The notes under the pieces: generated by a model | The model's input: only the letters and a program-made list of their open reading frames with translations | What the model was told of the DNA's origin: nothing | Database searches by the model: none | Shown here: positions 10,653 to 18,715 of the stretch, one piece after another | Numbering within the stretch: position 1 is the first letter of the stretch | Layout of the letters: each line of letters opens with the position of its first letter | Program-made: the position numbers and the translations under genes | Assembly: GCA_017463245.1 (NCBI GenBank) | Contig: JAFTPN010000001.1 | Span: forward strand, 1 to 44,811 | Direction: 5' to 3' | DNA: 44,811 nucleotides | From: Clostridia bacterium | GTDB taxonomy: Bacteria > Bacillota > Clostridia > Christensenellales > Aristaeellaceae

Positions 10653-10818
10653 GCAGAACCACTCCCTCCGTCAGCCGCAAGCGGCTGCCACCTCCCTCGA
10701 GAGGGAGGCTTAGCTTGTCTTCCATATGCTTTGAAGAACCCGAACAGTCGCCGCAGCGGCCAAAAGGCTCCCTCTCGAGGGAGCTGTCAGCTTTAGCTGA
10801 CGGAGGGAGTGGTTCTGC
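10653..10818. repeat. Palindromic intergenic repeat, family R2 (inverted pair)
   Basis: Two R2 elements face each other with GCAGAACCACTCC and GGAGTGGTTCTGC as terminal inverted repeats. Internal hairpins are CCTCCCTCGAGAGGGAGG and GCTCCCTCTCGAGGGAGC. A spacer of about 55 bases lies between them. The 10567-11003 gap otherwise shows no gene. Confidence 0.75.
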
Positions 10819-10847
10819 TGCTTGCATCGGGGCGCTGCTTCAATGCC

Positions 10848-10944
10848 TGTAGGGGCGAACTGTGTTCGCCCGCTACGTTGCATTTCCTGCCTGCTGTGCA
10901 TGAGTGCGGCGTGCGGGCGATCACAGATCGCCCCTACAATGTGC
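10848..10944. repeat. Inverted pair of family R3 repeats
   Basis: The left half TGTAGGGGCGAACTGTGTTCG faces the right half, which is the reverse complement of the element at 8563-8610 (10897-10944 on the minus strand). The outer ends are therefore TGTAGGGGCGA and TCGCCCCTACA. Confidence 0.65.
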
Positions 10945-11003
10945 AAAGGAGTGATTCGTGTTGCGGCAAGCGGCAGAACCATGCCTACAAGCGGCCAACT
11001 TGC

Positions 11004-11037
11004 AAAAACCGCACCCATCAGCCGATGGATGCGGTTC
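11004..11037 (-). terminator. Rho-independent terminator of the minus-strand regulator operon
   Basis: Read on the minus strand, AACCGCATCCATC pairs with GATGGGTGCGGTT across GGCT, followed by TTTTT. It lies just past the stop of the GyrI-like gene. Confidence 0.8.
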
Positions 11038-11040
11038 TCT

Positions 11041-11493
11041 TTACAGCTTCCTGATGGGGAAGCACATATAGCCCTTGCCTGTGGCGGGGTCGGTGAAGTC
11101 GTGCACGGCACCTGCCAGGGTGATGCCCTGCTGCGCCAGGTAGGCCAGCGTATCGGGGAAGGCCGTGGGGGTGCTTTCCACCCGCAGGTATTCGTAGCCG
11201 GGGATGACCCACTTCGTCCAGCCGGCGGGGGGCTGGGCATCGTCCACGCATTCAGCGCCAGCCAGGTAGAGGCCTTGGGTGAAGCCTTCCTCCCAGGGGG
11301 CAAAGCTGCGGGAGAAGTCGCTCATGACGCCCCATACGCCGCAGAGCTTTCCGTTCTCCATTTTGGCCAGGTGGGCGATCTCGCCAAAGTGGCCGTTGGC
11401 GTCCTCCCACAGGCGCTGGATGAAGCCTTCGCCCTCGCGGGTGGAGCCTTCCTTGCCGATGACGGTGAAGGCGGGCTTGATGATGCGTTCCAT
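11041..11493 (-). CDS. GyrI-like small-molecule-binding domain protein
   Basis: This 150-residue protein consists only of a GyrI/AraC-effector-binding type domain (MERIIKPAFTVIGKEG start, then GVWGVMSD, WVIPGYEYLRVES and a C-terminal AVHDF segment). Such domains bind small amphipathic or cationic ligands, either as the sensor of AraC-type regulators or as free-standing proteins. It starts three bases after the stop of an AraC regulator that carries its own copy of this kind of domain. The ribosome binding site AAAGGAG lies inside the end of that gene, so the two are translationally close and probably share a ligand theme. Confidence 0.75.
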   Translation of the reverse strand: MERIIKPAFTVIGKEGSTREGEGFIQRLWEDANGHFGEIAHLAKMENGKLCGVWGVMSDFSRSFAPWEEGFTQGLYLAGAECVDDAQPPAGWTKWVIPGYEYLRVESTPTAFPDTLAYLAQQGITLAGAVHDFTDPATGKGYMCFPIRKL

Positions 11494-11496
11494 GGC

Positions 11497-12315
11497 TTAT
11501 GCTCTCCTTTCCACCGGGAGCCACAGCTCCGCGTAGTTTTCCTCCGGGGACGTGTAGTATTCCAGGTTGCAGTTCCTGCTCAGCCGGTAGTTCCTGTTGG
11601 CGGGGAGCCACTCCTTCCACATGCGGGTGTTCACGTCCTGCAAATTGTCCATCCGGCAGGGGAAGACTGCCCAGGTGCCAGCGGGGAAGGTCACGGTCTC
11701 ATAGCCTGCGGGGACTTCCCGCCAGGGCTGGTAGACATCGGCAATGAGGTACTTGAAGTTCCTGCCGTCGGCATCGATGCAGGCGCCGAACTGGCCGCAG
11801 ACGTGGCGGTTGTCGCTTTGGAGGTACTCGCCCCAGTAGGGCGGGATCTCCTGATAGGAGGTCTCGTTGTTGAACATTTTGCCGATACCCATCAGGGTAA
11901 AGGCGGGCTTTTCCACGATTTTGTATTCCAGCATTGTTCCGCCCTCCAGCGTCAGATTGATGCGCAGAGGCGAGAAGGCGTTGAGCTTGGCGCCCTTCTC
12001 CTTTGCGGCTGAAGGGAGGACGCCGTGGAACTTCTGGAACGCCCGGGCAAAGCTGTCGGGCGAGTCGTAGCCATACTTCAGCGCCACATCGATGACCTTC
12101 GTTTCGCCCCGGGTCAGCTCCTGGGCAGCCAGGGTGAGGCGGCGGCAGCGGATGTACTCCCCCAGGGTCACGCCGCACAGGGCGTGGAAGATGCGCTGGA
12201 AGTGGTACGCGGACACATAGGCCTTCTGTGCCACGTCCTCCACCAGGATCTCCTCGGTGAGATGATCTTCGATGTAGCTCAGGGCGCTGTGCAGGCCGCT
12301 GATCCAGTCGGACAT
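11497..12315 (-). CDS. AraC-family regulator with C-terminal GyrI-like effector domain
   Basis: This 272-residue protein has two AraC-type helix-turn-helix motifs in the first 110 residues (ILVEDVAQKAYVSAYHFQRIF, then VIDVALKYGYDSPDSFARAF). An effector-binding domain follows from about residue 125 (MLEYKIVEKPAFTLMGIGKM...). This is the Rob/BmrR-like layout seen in regulators of drug and stress responses. I chose the ATG at 12315 because GAAAGGAGTGATCCC precedes it; the open frame further upstream is not supported. Its target is unknown, but the truncated MATE transporter just upstream would have been a sensible target or partner. Confidence 0.88.
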   Translation of the reverse strand: MSDWISGLHSALSYIEDHLTEEILVEDVAQKAYVSAYHFQRIFHALCGVTLGEYIRCRRLTLAAQELTRGETKVIDVALKYGYDSPDSFARAFQKFHGVLPSAAKEKGAKLNAFSPLRINLTLEGGTMLEYKIVEKPAFTLMGIGKMFNNETSYQEIPPYWGEYLQSDNRHVCGQFGACIDADGRNFKYLIADVYQPWREVPAGYETVTFPAGTWAVFPCRMDNLQDVNTRMWKEWLPANRNYRLSRNCNLEYYTSPEENYAELWLPVERRA

Positions 12316-12395
12316 GGGATCACTCCTTTCAACAGGGTCATGATACCACGGTGCAGGAGCGCCTGTCCCGACATTTTGTGCGGAAAGGTGAAGGC

Positions 12396-12662
12396 TCAGG
12401 GCTGGGCGTCCTCGCGCTGAAGAACGGCCAGGATCTCCCCATAGCGCTGCACAAGGGCGTCGTAGTTTTCCCGGCGGTGGGGAAAATCGCAGGCAGAGCA
12501 ATCCTTTACGCCGTTGTCAAGGTAGGTGAACTGACCGCCGCAGCGCTTGCCAAGGGCATACAGGGGACAATAGCAGAAAAGGCAGTTGAAATCTGCGGTG
12601 GAGCCGATAAAGTGGCAGGGGAAGTATTCGCAGGCCGTGTTTTGAAAAAACTTGCAGCTCAT
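12396..12662 (-). CDS. Cysteine-rich small domain protein (zinc-finger-like, PF04071 type)
   Basis: This 88-residue protein has nine cysteines in the family pattern: C-K-F-F-Q-N-T-A-C-E-Y-F-P-C, FNCLFCYCPLY, RCGG and KDCSACDFPH. Such proteins are predicted to bind zinc or an iron-sulfur centre; their function is not established. The start ATG overlaps the stop of the MATE remnant by four bases (ATGA). It lies upstream of the AraC regulator on the same strand, with an 80-base gap that contains the regulator's ribosome binding site. Confidence 0.8.
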   Translation of the reverse strand: MSCKFFQNTACEYFPCHFIGSTADFNCLFCYCPLYALGKRCGGQFTYLDNGVKDCSACDFPHRRENYDALVQRYGEILAVLQREDAQP

Positions 12663-12835
12663 GGTTGCTTACACCCCCATGGAAAGATGATGGATCCGCC
12701 CACACGGCCGACGACCGGGGTATCGACGAGGGAATATAGCTGCTGGAAGATATTGCCCGCCAAAATGGGCAGGGTGAAAAACAGGATCAGCTTCGCAGGG
12801 CTGCCCTGAGTCATGTCCTTGGTGCGGGAGGCCAT
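12659..12835 (-). pseudogene. Truncated N-terminus of a MATE-family efflux transporter
   Basis: The 58-codon frame begins with the recognisable MATE head: TKDMTQGSPAKLILFF, then LPILAGNIFQQLYSLVD and TPVVGRVGG. After about 48 residues the sequence turns into SIIFPWGCKQP and stops, whereas intact family members have about 450 residues and 12 membrane segments. AAGGAG lies 11 bases before the ATG at 12835, so the fragment may still be translated. The stop overlaps the next gene as ATGA. The rest of the transporter is not in the following sequence, so this looks like an internal or 3' deletion, not a frameshift. Confidence 0.8.
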
Positions 12836-12983
12836 AGCGCGGATGCTCCTTTGCTGCAAAAATGCTTCATGACGCTATTCGCGAAGGGGGTGTGGAATCC
12901 TGCCGCAGGGCGGGAAAAAAAGTTCTCTCAGGGCTTTTATTAAGATTTTGTGACGATTAAGGCGGAAATTTTACAAAAATGTC

Positions 12984-13012
12984 TGTACAATTCATCATTT
13001 TTAGGGTAAAAT
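12984..13012 (+). promoter_or_regulatory. Putative promoter for the secreted-protein operon
   Basis: TGTACA (12984-12989), a 17-base spacer and TAAAAT (13007-13012) lie in an AT-rich stretch that differs from the GC-rich surroundings, 43 bases before the start. Confidence 0.5.
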
Positions 13013-13055
13013 AAAAACTGGATTCAAGTATGGATATTATAAGAAGGAGTTTTGA

Positions 13056-14246
13056 ATGATGAAACGCCTGTTTTGCCTGATCCTGGCCATGCTGCTGCTC
13101 CCCATTCTGCCCGCCTTTGCCGAGGAAAGCACCGCCGGCGGCCTGGAATTGCAGGAGCTGCTGGACTGGGCCGAGGGCTACAAGACCCGCGCCCTTTCCG
13201 CCCAGCCCCTGAACGATCCCACCGCGCCGGAAGCCCTTTCCGAGGATGGGTACGAATTTGTTTACGAGTTCGCCACCCTGTACATGGATCGCCCGGAAAT
13301 GACCGAGGACAGCGTGCTGAAGAACCTGGTCATCACCGCCTGGGGCGAGGCTGGCCCCCGCAACACCAGCGTGGATATGTATTCCAGCGAGGTGCTGGCG
13401 GCCTATTACAACGAGAATGAAAACCTGGCTGGCGACAGGGACTTTGCCGCCCTGTATGTGAGCAACCTGATGCCCGCAGGCGCTGCCTGGGCGTGGGTGC
13501 AGCGCGACGGCCAGCGGATCATGGCCATCCAGTACGCCGTGCATGACCAGCTGGCCACCGGCGGCGAAGGCTATACCGATGCGGGCGTGGTGTACACCTT
13601 CCAGAGTGACCTGGTGGCCGCCATCCGCGCCTATGGCCTGGATGCGGTGATCGACGAGGCCGACGTGCTGGACAACCTGAGCAACGTGCAGGCCGTGATG
13701 GACGAAACCAGCTATGTGCAGTTCCCCGTGAGCTACACCGGCACCGACCTGCCCCCCTTTGGTGAAGCTGACCTGGCCTTCTCCGGCATCGACTTCCTGA
13801 GCCTGACGCCTGATTCCGCTGCCGCTGCCCTGGGCGAGTGCCGCGAGGATCTGTGGATGGAGGACGACACCGGCGAACATCTGCGGATGATGGAGTTCCC
13901 CGGCTGCGAGATCATCTTTGTGTATGATCAGAACAAGCAGAACCCCCATGTGGAGTCCCTGGCCATTATGCAGGATGGCATGGAAGGCCCCCGTGGCGTG
14001 CGCTACGGCGACTCCTTTGCCAGCGTGCTGAACCGCTTCCGCCACGGCGAGGGCGAATATGTTGACATGCAGGAGACCCTGTATGGCGATCCCGCCACCG
14101 ATACCTATGGCCAGGCCGAATACGGCGCCGATGCCTCTGCCACCCTGCGCTATGCCTTCCAGGCCGAAGGTGGCCAGAAGGTGGCGCTGCACATGAACTT
14201 CGAGTTCCTGGAGCTGCAGGAGATCCTGCTGTATATCAACGATTGA
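13056..14246 (+). CDS. Secreted protein of unknown function
   Basis: This 396-residue protein has a clear Sec signal peptide (MMKRLFCLILAMLLL..., cleavage likely after AFA near residue 22). No membrane segment follows. The mature part is acidic and rich in Tyr, Asp and Glu, and I recognise no catalytic motif. AAGGAG precedes the start; ATG at 13059 is equally possible. The gene lies 30 bases upstream of the zinc-ribbon/repeat protein and probably shares its transcript, so the two may act together at the cell surface. Confidence 0.7.
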   Translation: MMKRLFCLILAMLLLPILPAFAEESTAGGLELQELLDWAEGYKTRALSAQPLNDPTAPEALSEDGYEFVYEFATLYMDRPEMTEDSVLKNLVITAWGEAGPRNTSVDMYSSEVLAAYYNENENLAGDRDFAALYVSNLMPAGAAWAWVQRDGQRIMAIQYAVHDQLATGGEGYTDAGVVYTFQSDLVAAIRAYGLDAVIDEADVLDNLSNVQAVMDETSYVQFPVSYTGTDLPPFGEADLAFSGIDFLSLTPDSAAAALGECREDLWMEDDTGEHLRMMEFPGCEIIFVYDQNKQNPHVESLAIMQDGMEGPRGVRYGDSFASVLNRFRHGEGEYVDMQETLYGDPATDTYGQAEYGADASATLRYAFQAEGGQKVALHMNFEFLELQEILLYIND

Positions 14247-14276
14247 TCCAGCATTGGAGCATGAGAGGTGAACCCC

Positions 14277-17141
14277 ATGAAGATCGACCTGACCTGCCCC
14301 GCCGAACTGTGGCGGTATGAGCTGCCCAGGGAGGACTACCGCGCCTGCGACCTGATGATGTACAACCTTGCAGACAAGGTGATCACCTCGGTGGAGGTGA
14401 CGCTGATCCTGTTTGACAAGGCGGAGGAGGAACAGGCACGGCTGATTTATCGCGCCCATGACCTGCATGGCGAGCCGGGCAAGACCTTTGGCATTTCCGT
14501 TCCCGTGGAGGAGGACAGCACCCCCGCCACGGCGGAAGTGGTGGTGGAAAAGGTGTGGTTTGGGGATAACAGCATCTGGCGCCGCGGAAAGGCCGCCATG
14601 ACGGAATACACCTCCAATGCCCTGCCCAACAGCCGCTCCCTGGAGCTTTTGCGCTATGCGGCGGGCCCCACCGCCGTGGGCTTCCCCCAGGAGCAGGACG
14701 GCTTGTGGATGTGCGTGTGCGGCCGCCCCAATGCGGACTATACCGAGTATTGCATCCGCTGCCACAAGGAAAAGAAGTATGTGTTCCAGCAGTATTCCCG
14801 CGAAAACATCGAAAAGCTGGCCAACCAGCGTGAGCAGCAGCTGGCGCTGAAGGCCAAGGCCGCCCGCGAGGACGCCTCCCGCCTGCAATTGCAGCGCGAG
14901 GCGGAGTATACCGCGAAAAAGAAAAAGCGCCGCAGGATCACCTTTGCGGCCATTGCCCTGGTGCTGTGCGCCGCCCTGGTGTATGTGGGCGTGTTCCACG
15001 TGCTGCCCTATGTGAACTATCAGCAGGCCATCAAGGCCATGGAGGGCGGAAGCTGGCAGGAGGCCGAGGCAGCCTTTGCCGAGATGGGCGACTACCTGGA
15101 AGCCGAAGGCTATGTGAAACAGTGCCAATACCTGGCCGCCAAGGAGCAGATCACCAGCCAGGACGAGCAGGTGGTGCTGACCGCCCGCAACGCCCTGGCG
15201 GCGCTGGGCGAATACGAGGACGCTCCCGCCCTGGTGCAGCAGGCGGACTATCACCGCGCCGCGCTGCTGATGGACGCTGGCCGACTGGCGGAAGCCCGGG
15301 AGGGGTTCATCCAGCTGGGTGAGTATGAGGACAGTGCCGCCAAGGCCAACCGCTGCGCCTACCTGATGGCGGATGAACTGCTGCAAAACGCGGACTACCC
15401 CGCTGCCCGTGAGGTCTTTGCCGCCCTGGGCGACTATGAGGACGCAGCCGACAAGGCCAAGCAGGCGGTGTATCTGCCCGGCAAGGCCGCGCTGGAAAAG
15501 GGCGAGCTGGACGAAGCGCTCTCGCTTTTGACGCAGGTGCCGGACTATGCCGACGCGGCTGAACTGATCAGCCAGCTCCACTACCTGTATGGCGTGAACC
15601 TGCGGGATCAGGGCGACTATGCGGCGGCGGGGGAGAAATTCCTGCTGGCGGGCAGCTATGCCGATGCGGCTGACCAGGCCAACGCCTGCCTCTATGCCCT
15701 GGCGGATGCGGCCATGCAGAGCGGCGATTACGTCAGCGCCGAGGCGCAGTTTGCGAAGATTCTGACCTATGAGGATGCGGCGGAGAAGCGCAACGCCTGC
15801 CTCTATGCCCTGGCCACCGACCGGATGGACGACCTGGAATTCACCCTGGCGCGGGAGTATCTTGCCCAGCTGCCGGAGGACTATCAGGACGTGGCCAAGC
15901 TGCGCCAGGAGTGCTGGTATCAGCCTGCCGAAAAGGCCTATGACCGCAAGGACTATGCCGCTGCGGTGGAGGCCTATAGCCAGATCCCCGGCTACCGGGA
16001 TGCGGACAAGCAGCTGAACAAGGCGCGCTATCGCCTGGCCAAGAGCCTGGCCGACCAGAAGGACTACGCGGGCGCTATTGCCCAGTATGAGCTGCTGGGG
16101 GATTACAGCGACAGCGTGAAGCAGCTGCGCATCGTCCGCTACAACCGTGCCAACGAGCTGCTGGCCTCCGGCGACTATGCCGGCGCCCAGGCGCTGTATA
16201 ACCTGGTGGACGGCTACAAGGATACCGAGGACAAGCTGGCGGAGATCGACTACATTCAGGCCGATGCGCTGCTCACTGCCGGTGACTACGCTGCCGCCCG
16301 TCCCCTGTTTGTGGCGCTGGACAAGTATTCCGACGCGAAAACCAAGGTCAAGGCCTGCGACTACCTGGCCGCCGATGCCCTGCAAAAGGAGGGCAAGCTG
16401 CTGGAGGCTGCAGAGCTGTTTGCCGCTATTTCCGACTATGAGGACGCCCAGGTGAAGTCCGGCGAGGCGTATTACGCCCTGGGGCAAATTGCCCTGAAGG
16501 ATGGCCGCAGCCTGCAGGCGGCGGAATACTTCACCCTGGCTGGCGCTGTGCAGGATGCTGCCCAGCAGGCCGAAGCCATCTACGACCAGCACTATCAGGG
16601 CGTGGCGCAGCAGGCGCAGGAGGCCATGGACAATGGCGAATATGCGCTGACCGTGCAGCTGCTGGGTCAGCTTGACCTGACCGCGCTGCCGGAGAAGTAC
16701 GCCTCCCTGCAAAGCACCTGGCAGCAGGCCAACTACCGCGAGGCCGAGCGCCTCAACGACGCGGGCGATCCCTATGGTGCGCTGCCCTACTATCAGGCCA
16801 TTCCCGACTACAAAAACGTGGCGTCCCAGCTGGAGCGGCTGTGCTACAAGATCATCGGCACCTGGCAGACCCGGGAGGGCGAGTACTACATCTTCCGGGA
16901 AAACGGCACCTGCTCCATGGCGGGGGAAGAGCTGCACTTCAACGTGGACAGCTATGCCATGAGCACCGGCACCCAGGCCGAGGGGCTGAAGATCACCCAC
17001 CGCATTTCCTCGGTGCAGGGCAACAATGCCGTGCTCTACGATCTGCGGGATGGCACCGCCAAGGCCATCAACCTCACCCGCGCCCAGCTGCCCGAGGCTG
17101 AGCCCGAACCCACCGCCAGCGTGGAGGTTGTGGACGAATAA
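14277..17141 (+). CDS. Zinc-ribbon, single-TM, multi-repeat (TPR-like) protein
   Basis: This 954-residue protein has a modular layout. It has an N-terminal beta-type domain of about 110 residues, a four-cysteine zinc ribbon (CVCG...CIRC, about 145-165), a charged helical segment, and one membrane segment (about 221-243). About fifteen degenerate helical repeats of about 35-40 residues follow, each with a G-D-Y-x-D-A-type turn. A C-terminal beta domain (GTWQTREGEYYIF...) ends the protein. The zinc ribbon would be cytoplasmic and the repeats external if the positive-inside rule holds (KKKKRRR precedes the TM). ATG at 14277 follows GAGAGGTG. The stop overlaps the next start by one base. Function unknown; a scaffold or sensor role is inference. 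Confidence 0.72.
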   Translation: MKIDLTCPAELWRYELPREDYRACDLMMYNLADKVITSVEVTLILFDKAEEEQARLIYRAHDLHGEPGKTFGISVPVEEDSTPATAEVVVEKVWFGDNSIWRRGKAAMTEYTSNALPNSRSLELLRYAAGPTAVGFPQEQDGLWMCVCGRPNADYTEYCIRCHKEKKYVFQQYSRENIEKLANQREQQLALKAKAAREDASRLQLQREAEYTAKKKKRRRITFAAIALVLCAALVYVGVFHVLPYVNYQQAIKAMEGGSWQEAEAAFAEMGDYLEAEGYVKQCQYLAAKEQITSQDEQVVLTARNALAALGEYEDAPALVQQADYHRAALLMDAGRLAEAREGFIQLGEYEDSAAKANRCAYLMADELLQNADYPAAREVFAALGDYEDAADKAKQAVYLPGKAALEKGELDEALSLLTQVPDYADAAELISQLHYLYGVNLRDQGDYAAAGEKFLLAGSYADAADQANACLYALADAAMQSGDYVSAEAQFAKILTYEDAAEKRNACLYALATDRMDDLEFTLAREYLAQLPEDYQDVAKLRQECWYQPAEKAYDRKDYAAAVEAYSQIPGYRDADKQLNKARYRLAKSLADQKDYAGAIAQYELLGDYSDSVKQLRIVRYNRANELLASGDYAGAQALYNLVDGYKDTEDKLAEIDYIQADALLTAGDYAAARPLFVALDKYSDAKTKVKACDYLAADALQKEGKLLEAAELFAAISDYEDAQVKSGEAYYALGQIALKDGRSLQAAEYFTLAGAVQDAAQQAEAIYDQHYQGVAQQAQEAMDNGEYALTVQLLGQLDLTALPEKYASLQSTWQQANYREAERLNDAGDPYGALPYYQAIPDYKNVASQLERLCYKIIGTWQTREGEYYIFRENGTCSMAGEELHFNVDSYAMSTGTQAEGLKITHRISSVQGNNAVLYDLRDGTAKAINLTRAQLPEAEPEPTASVEVVDE

Positions 17142-18499
17142 TGAAGCGCGAAGCTTATGCGCCCTCCCCGCGGCACATCCCGGAGCTGAACGGCCTGCGG
17201 GTGCTGCTGGTGTTCGTTGTGGCGTGGTATCACTTCTGGCAGCAGAGCTGGCTCACCCCCCATGTGGGCAGCTATTCGCTGGACTACCTGGTGCGCTCCG
17301 GCTATATGCCGGTGGACGGCACCATACTGCTCAGCGGGTTCCTGCTGTTTCTGCCCTATGCCCGCAGCATGCTCCTGCAGGAGCCCGTGCCGGACAGGCG
17401 CTGGTTCTACCGGCGGCGGGTGATGCGCATCGTGCCCAGCTTTTACTTCATCACGCTGGTGATGCTCTTTGCCGTGGCGCTGCCCTGGGGCTTGTATTAT
17501 TCCCCGAAAAACATGGTGAAGGACGTGTTCATGCACTTCACCTTCACCTTTACCTTTGACCAGTATACCTACATTTCCACCCCCATCGGCGTGGCAAGCT
17601 GGACGCTGGCCATTGAAATGCAGGCGTACCTGCTGTTCCCCTTCATGGCCAGGGCGGCCATGCGCAGGCCTGCCACCACCATGGTGGGCATGGCGGCCAT
17701 CGCCTGGCTGTGGCGCGGCTGGTGCCTGTGGGCGTTTGCGGATTACGGCATGGTGGTGAACCAGCTGCCCTCCTTCCTGGACGTATACGCCCTGGGCATG
17801 GGCGGGGCGCTGCTGTATGTGCGCCTGACCCAGCTGTGGCAGAAGGTGAAACGCCCCCTGCTGTGGGAGGTGCTGGCCACCGCGCTGGTGGTGGTGTGCT
17901 TGGTGCTGCTGGAGAAGCTCCTGCGTGCCCAGGCCTACTACAGCGGCAACATTCAGGCCGGGCAGATGATCCACCGCTTCCCCCTGGCGCTGCTGCTGGC
18001 GGCGCTGGCGCTGGCGCTGCCCTTCACGGTGCTGCCCCTGCGCAAGCTCATGGGCAACCGGGTGATGGCTTTCCTGGCGGGGATCAGCATGAACTACTAC
18101 CTGATCCATCAGAACCTGGCCGTGCATCTGAAGCGGCTGGGCATTCCCTATTCCGAATACGAGCTGCCCAACCAGGCGGGCGACCTGCCCTGGCAGCAGC
18201 AATACACGGCGCTGTGCTTCGCTCTGTCCTTCCTGCTGGCGGTGCTGGTGACCTACCTCATCGAAAAGCCTGGTGCGCGGCTGCTGAAGCGGCTGTTTGA
18301 GCAGCGCGATGCCAAGCGCAAGGCGCTCTATGCCTCTGCGGCGCAGGCTGTGGCCGAGGGCGTGCAGCCGGGGGACACGGTGATCCTGCACCTGCCTGCG
18401 GATGCCGAGGCGGCGGTGTTGGACGCCCTGGGCGACAGGCCGAAGGTGGTTGTGGAAGATGGCCTGGGCGTGGGGAAGATCGATATCCTTCGACAATAA
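17141..18499 (+). CDS. Acyltransferase family 3 (OafA-like) membrane protein
   Basis: This 452-residue polytopic protein has about ten membrane segments and the acyltransferase-3 pattern: an early ELNGLRVLLVFVVAWYHFW block with the catalytic-type histidine, and a conserved RRRVMRIVPSFYF segment. Members O-acylate sugars or wall polymers from the cytoplasmic side outward. A hydrophilic tail of about 60 residues (PGDTVILHLPADAEAAVLDAL...) follows the last membrane segment and is not part of the core fold as I know it. The gene is translationally coupled to the repeat protein (TAATG) and is followed by a strong terminator. Confidence 0.88.
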   Translation: MKREAYAPSPRHIPELNGLRVLLVFVVAWYHFWQQSWLTPHVGSYSLDYLVRSGYMPVDGTILLSGFLLFLPYARSMLLQEPVPDRRWFYRRRVMRIVPSFYFITLVMLFAVALPWGLYYSPKNMVKDVFMHFTFTFTFDQYTYISTPIGVASWTLAIEMQAYLLFPFMARAAMRRPATTMVGMAAIAWLWRGWCLWAFADYGMVVNQLPSFLDVYALGMGGALLYVRLTQLWQKVKRPLLWEVLATALVVVCLVLLEKLLRAQAYYSGNIQAGQMIHRFPLALLLAALALALPFTVLPLRKLMGNRVMAFLAGISMNYYLIHQNLAVHLKRLGIPYSEYELPNQAGDLPWQQQYTALCFALSFLLAVLVTYLIEKPGARLLKRLFEQRDAKRKALYASAAQAVAEGVQPGDTVILHLPADAEAAVLDALGDRPKVVVEDGLGVGKIDILRQ

Positions 18500-18501
18500 A
18501 T

Positions 18502-18541
18502 GAACCCTCTGCATGAAATGACATCATGCAGAGGGTTTTTG
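18502..18541 (+). terminator. Rho-independent terminator after the acyltransferase gene
   Basis: The 14-base stem AACCCTCTGCATGA / TCATGCAGAGGGTT closes a 7-base loop (AATGACA) and runs into TTTTT. Confidence 0.92.
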
Positions 18542-18552
18542 GTACACATTTT

Positions 18553-18712
18553 AAGGCTCCCTTGTGTAAAGGGAGCTGCCCCGAAGGGGCTGAGGGATTG
18601 GATGTTGCAGGATTGCACAGTAACAAACGGAGTGGTGCAAGCGGCGCCAATCCCTCCGTCAGCCCTTCGGGCTGCCACCTCCCTTTACACAAGGGAGGCT
18701 TTGTGCGCCTTC
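18553..18712. repeat. Palindromic intergenic repeat, family R2 variant (inverted pair)
   Basis: The inverted pair is AAGGCTCCCTTGTGTAAAGG and CCTTTACACAAGGGAGGCTT, with inner AGGGATTG / CAATCCCT and a central unique part. The same unit is at 38723-38853. It lies between converging genes, so it could serve both as a transcript end. Confidence 0.8.
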
Positions 18713-18715
18713 TCC

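Noticed and set aside
10822-12012. 396-codon plus-strand frame over the AraC/GyrI genes
   Set aside because: It begins in repeat sequence and runs antisense to two clear genes with ribosome binding sites.
12957-17000. 1347-codon open frame on the minus strand
   Set aside because: It lies opposite the secreted and repeat-protein genes, has low-complexity composition and no start signal. The plus-strand genes have signal peptide, zinc ribbon and coupled starts.
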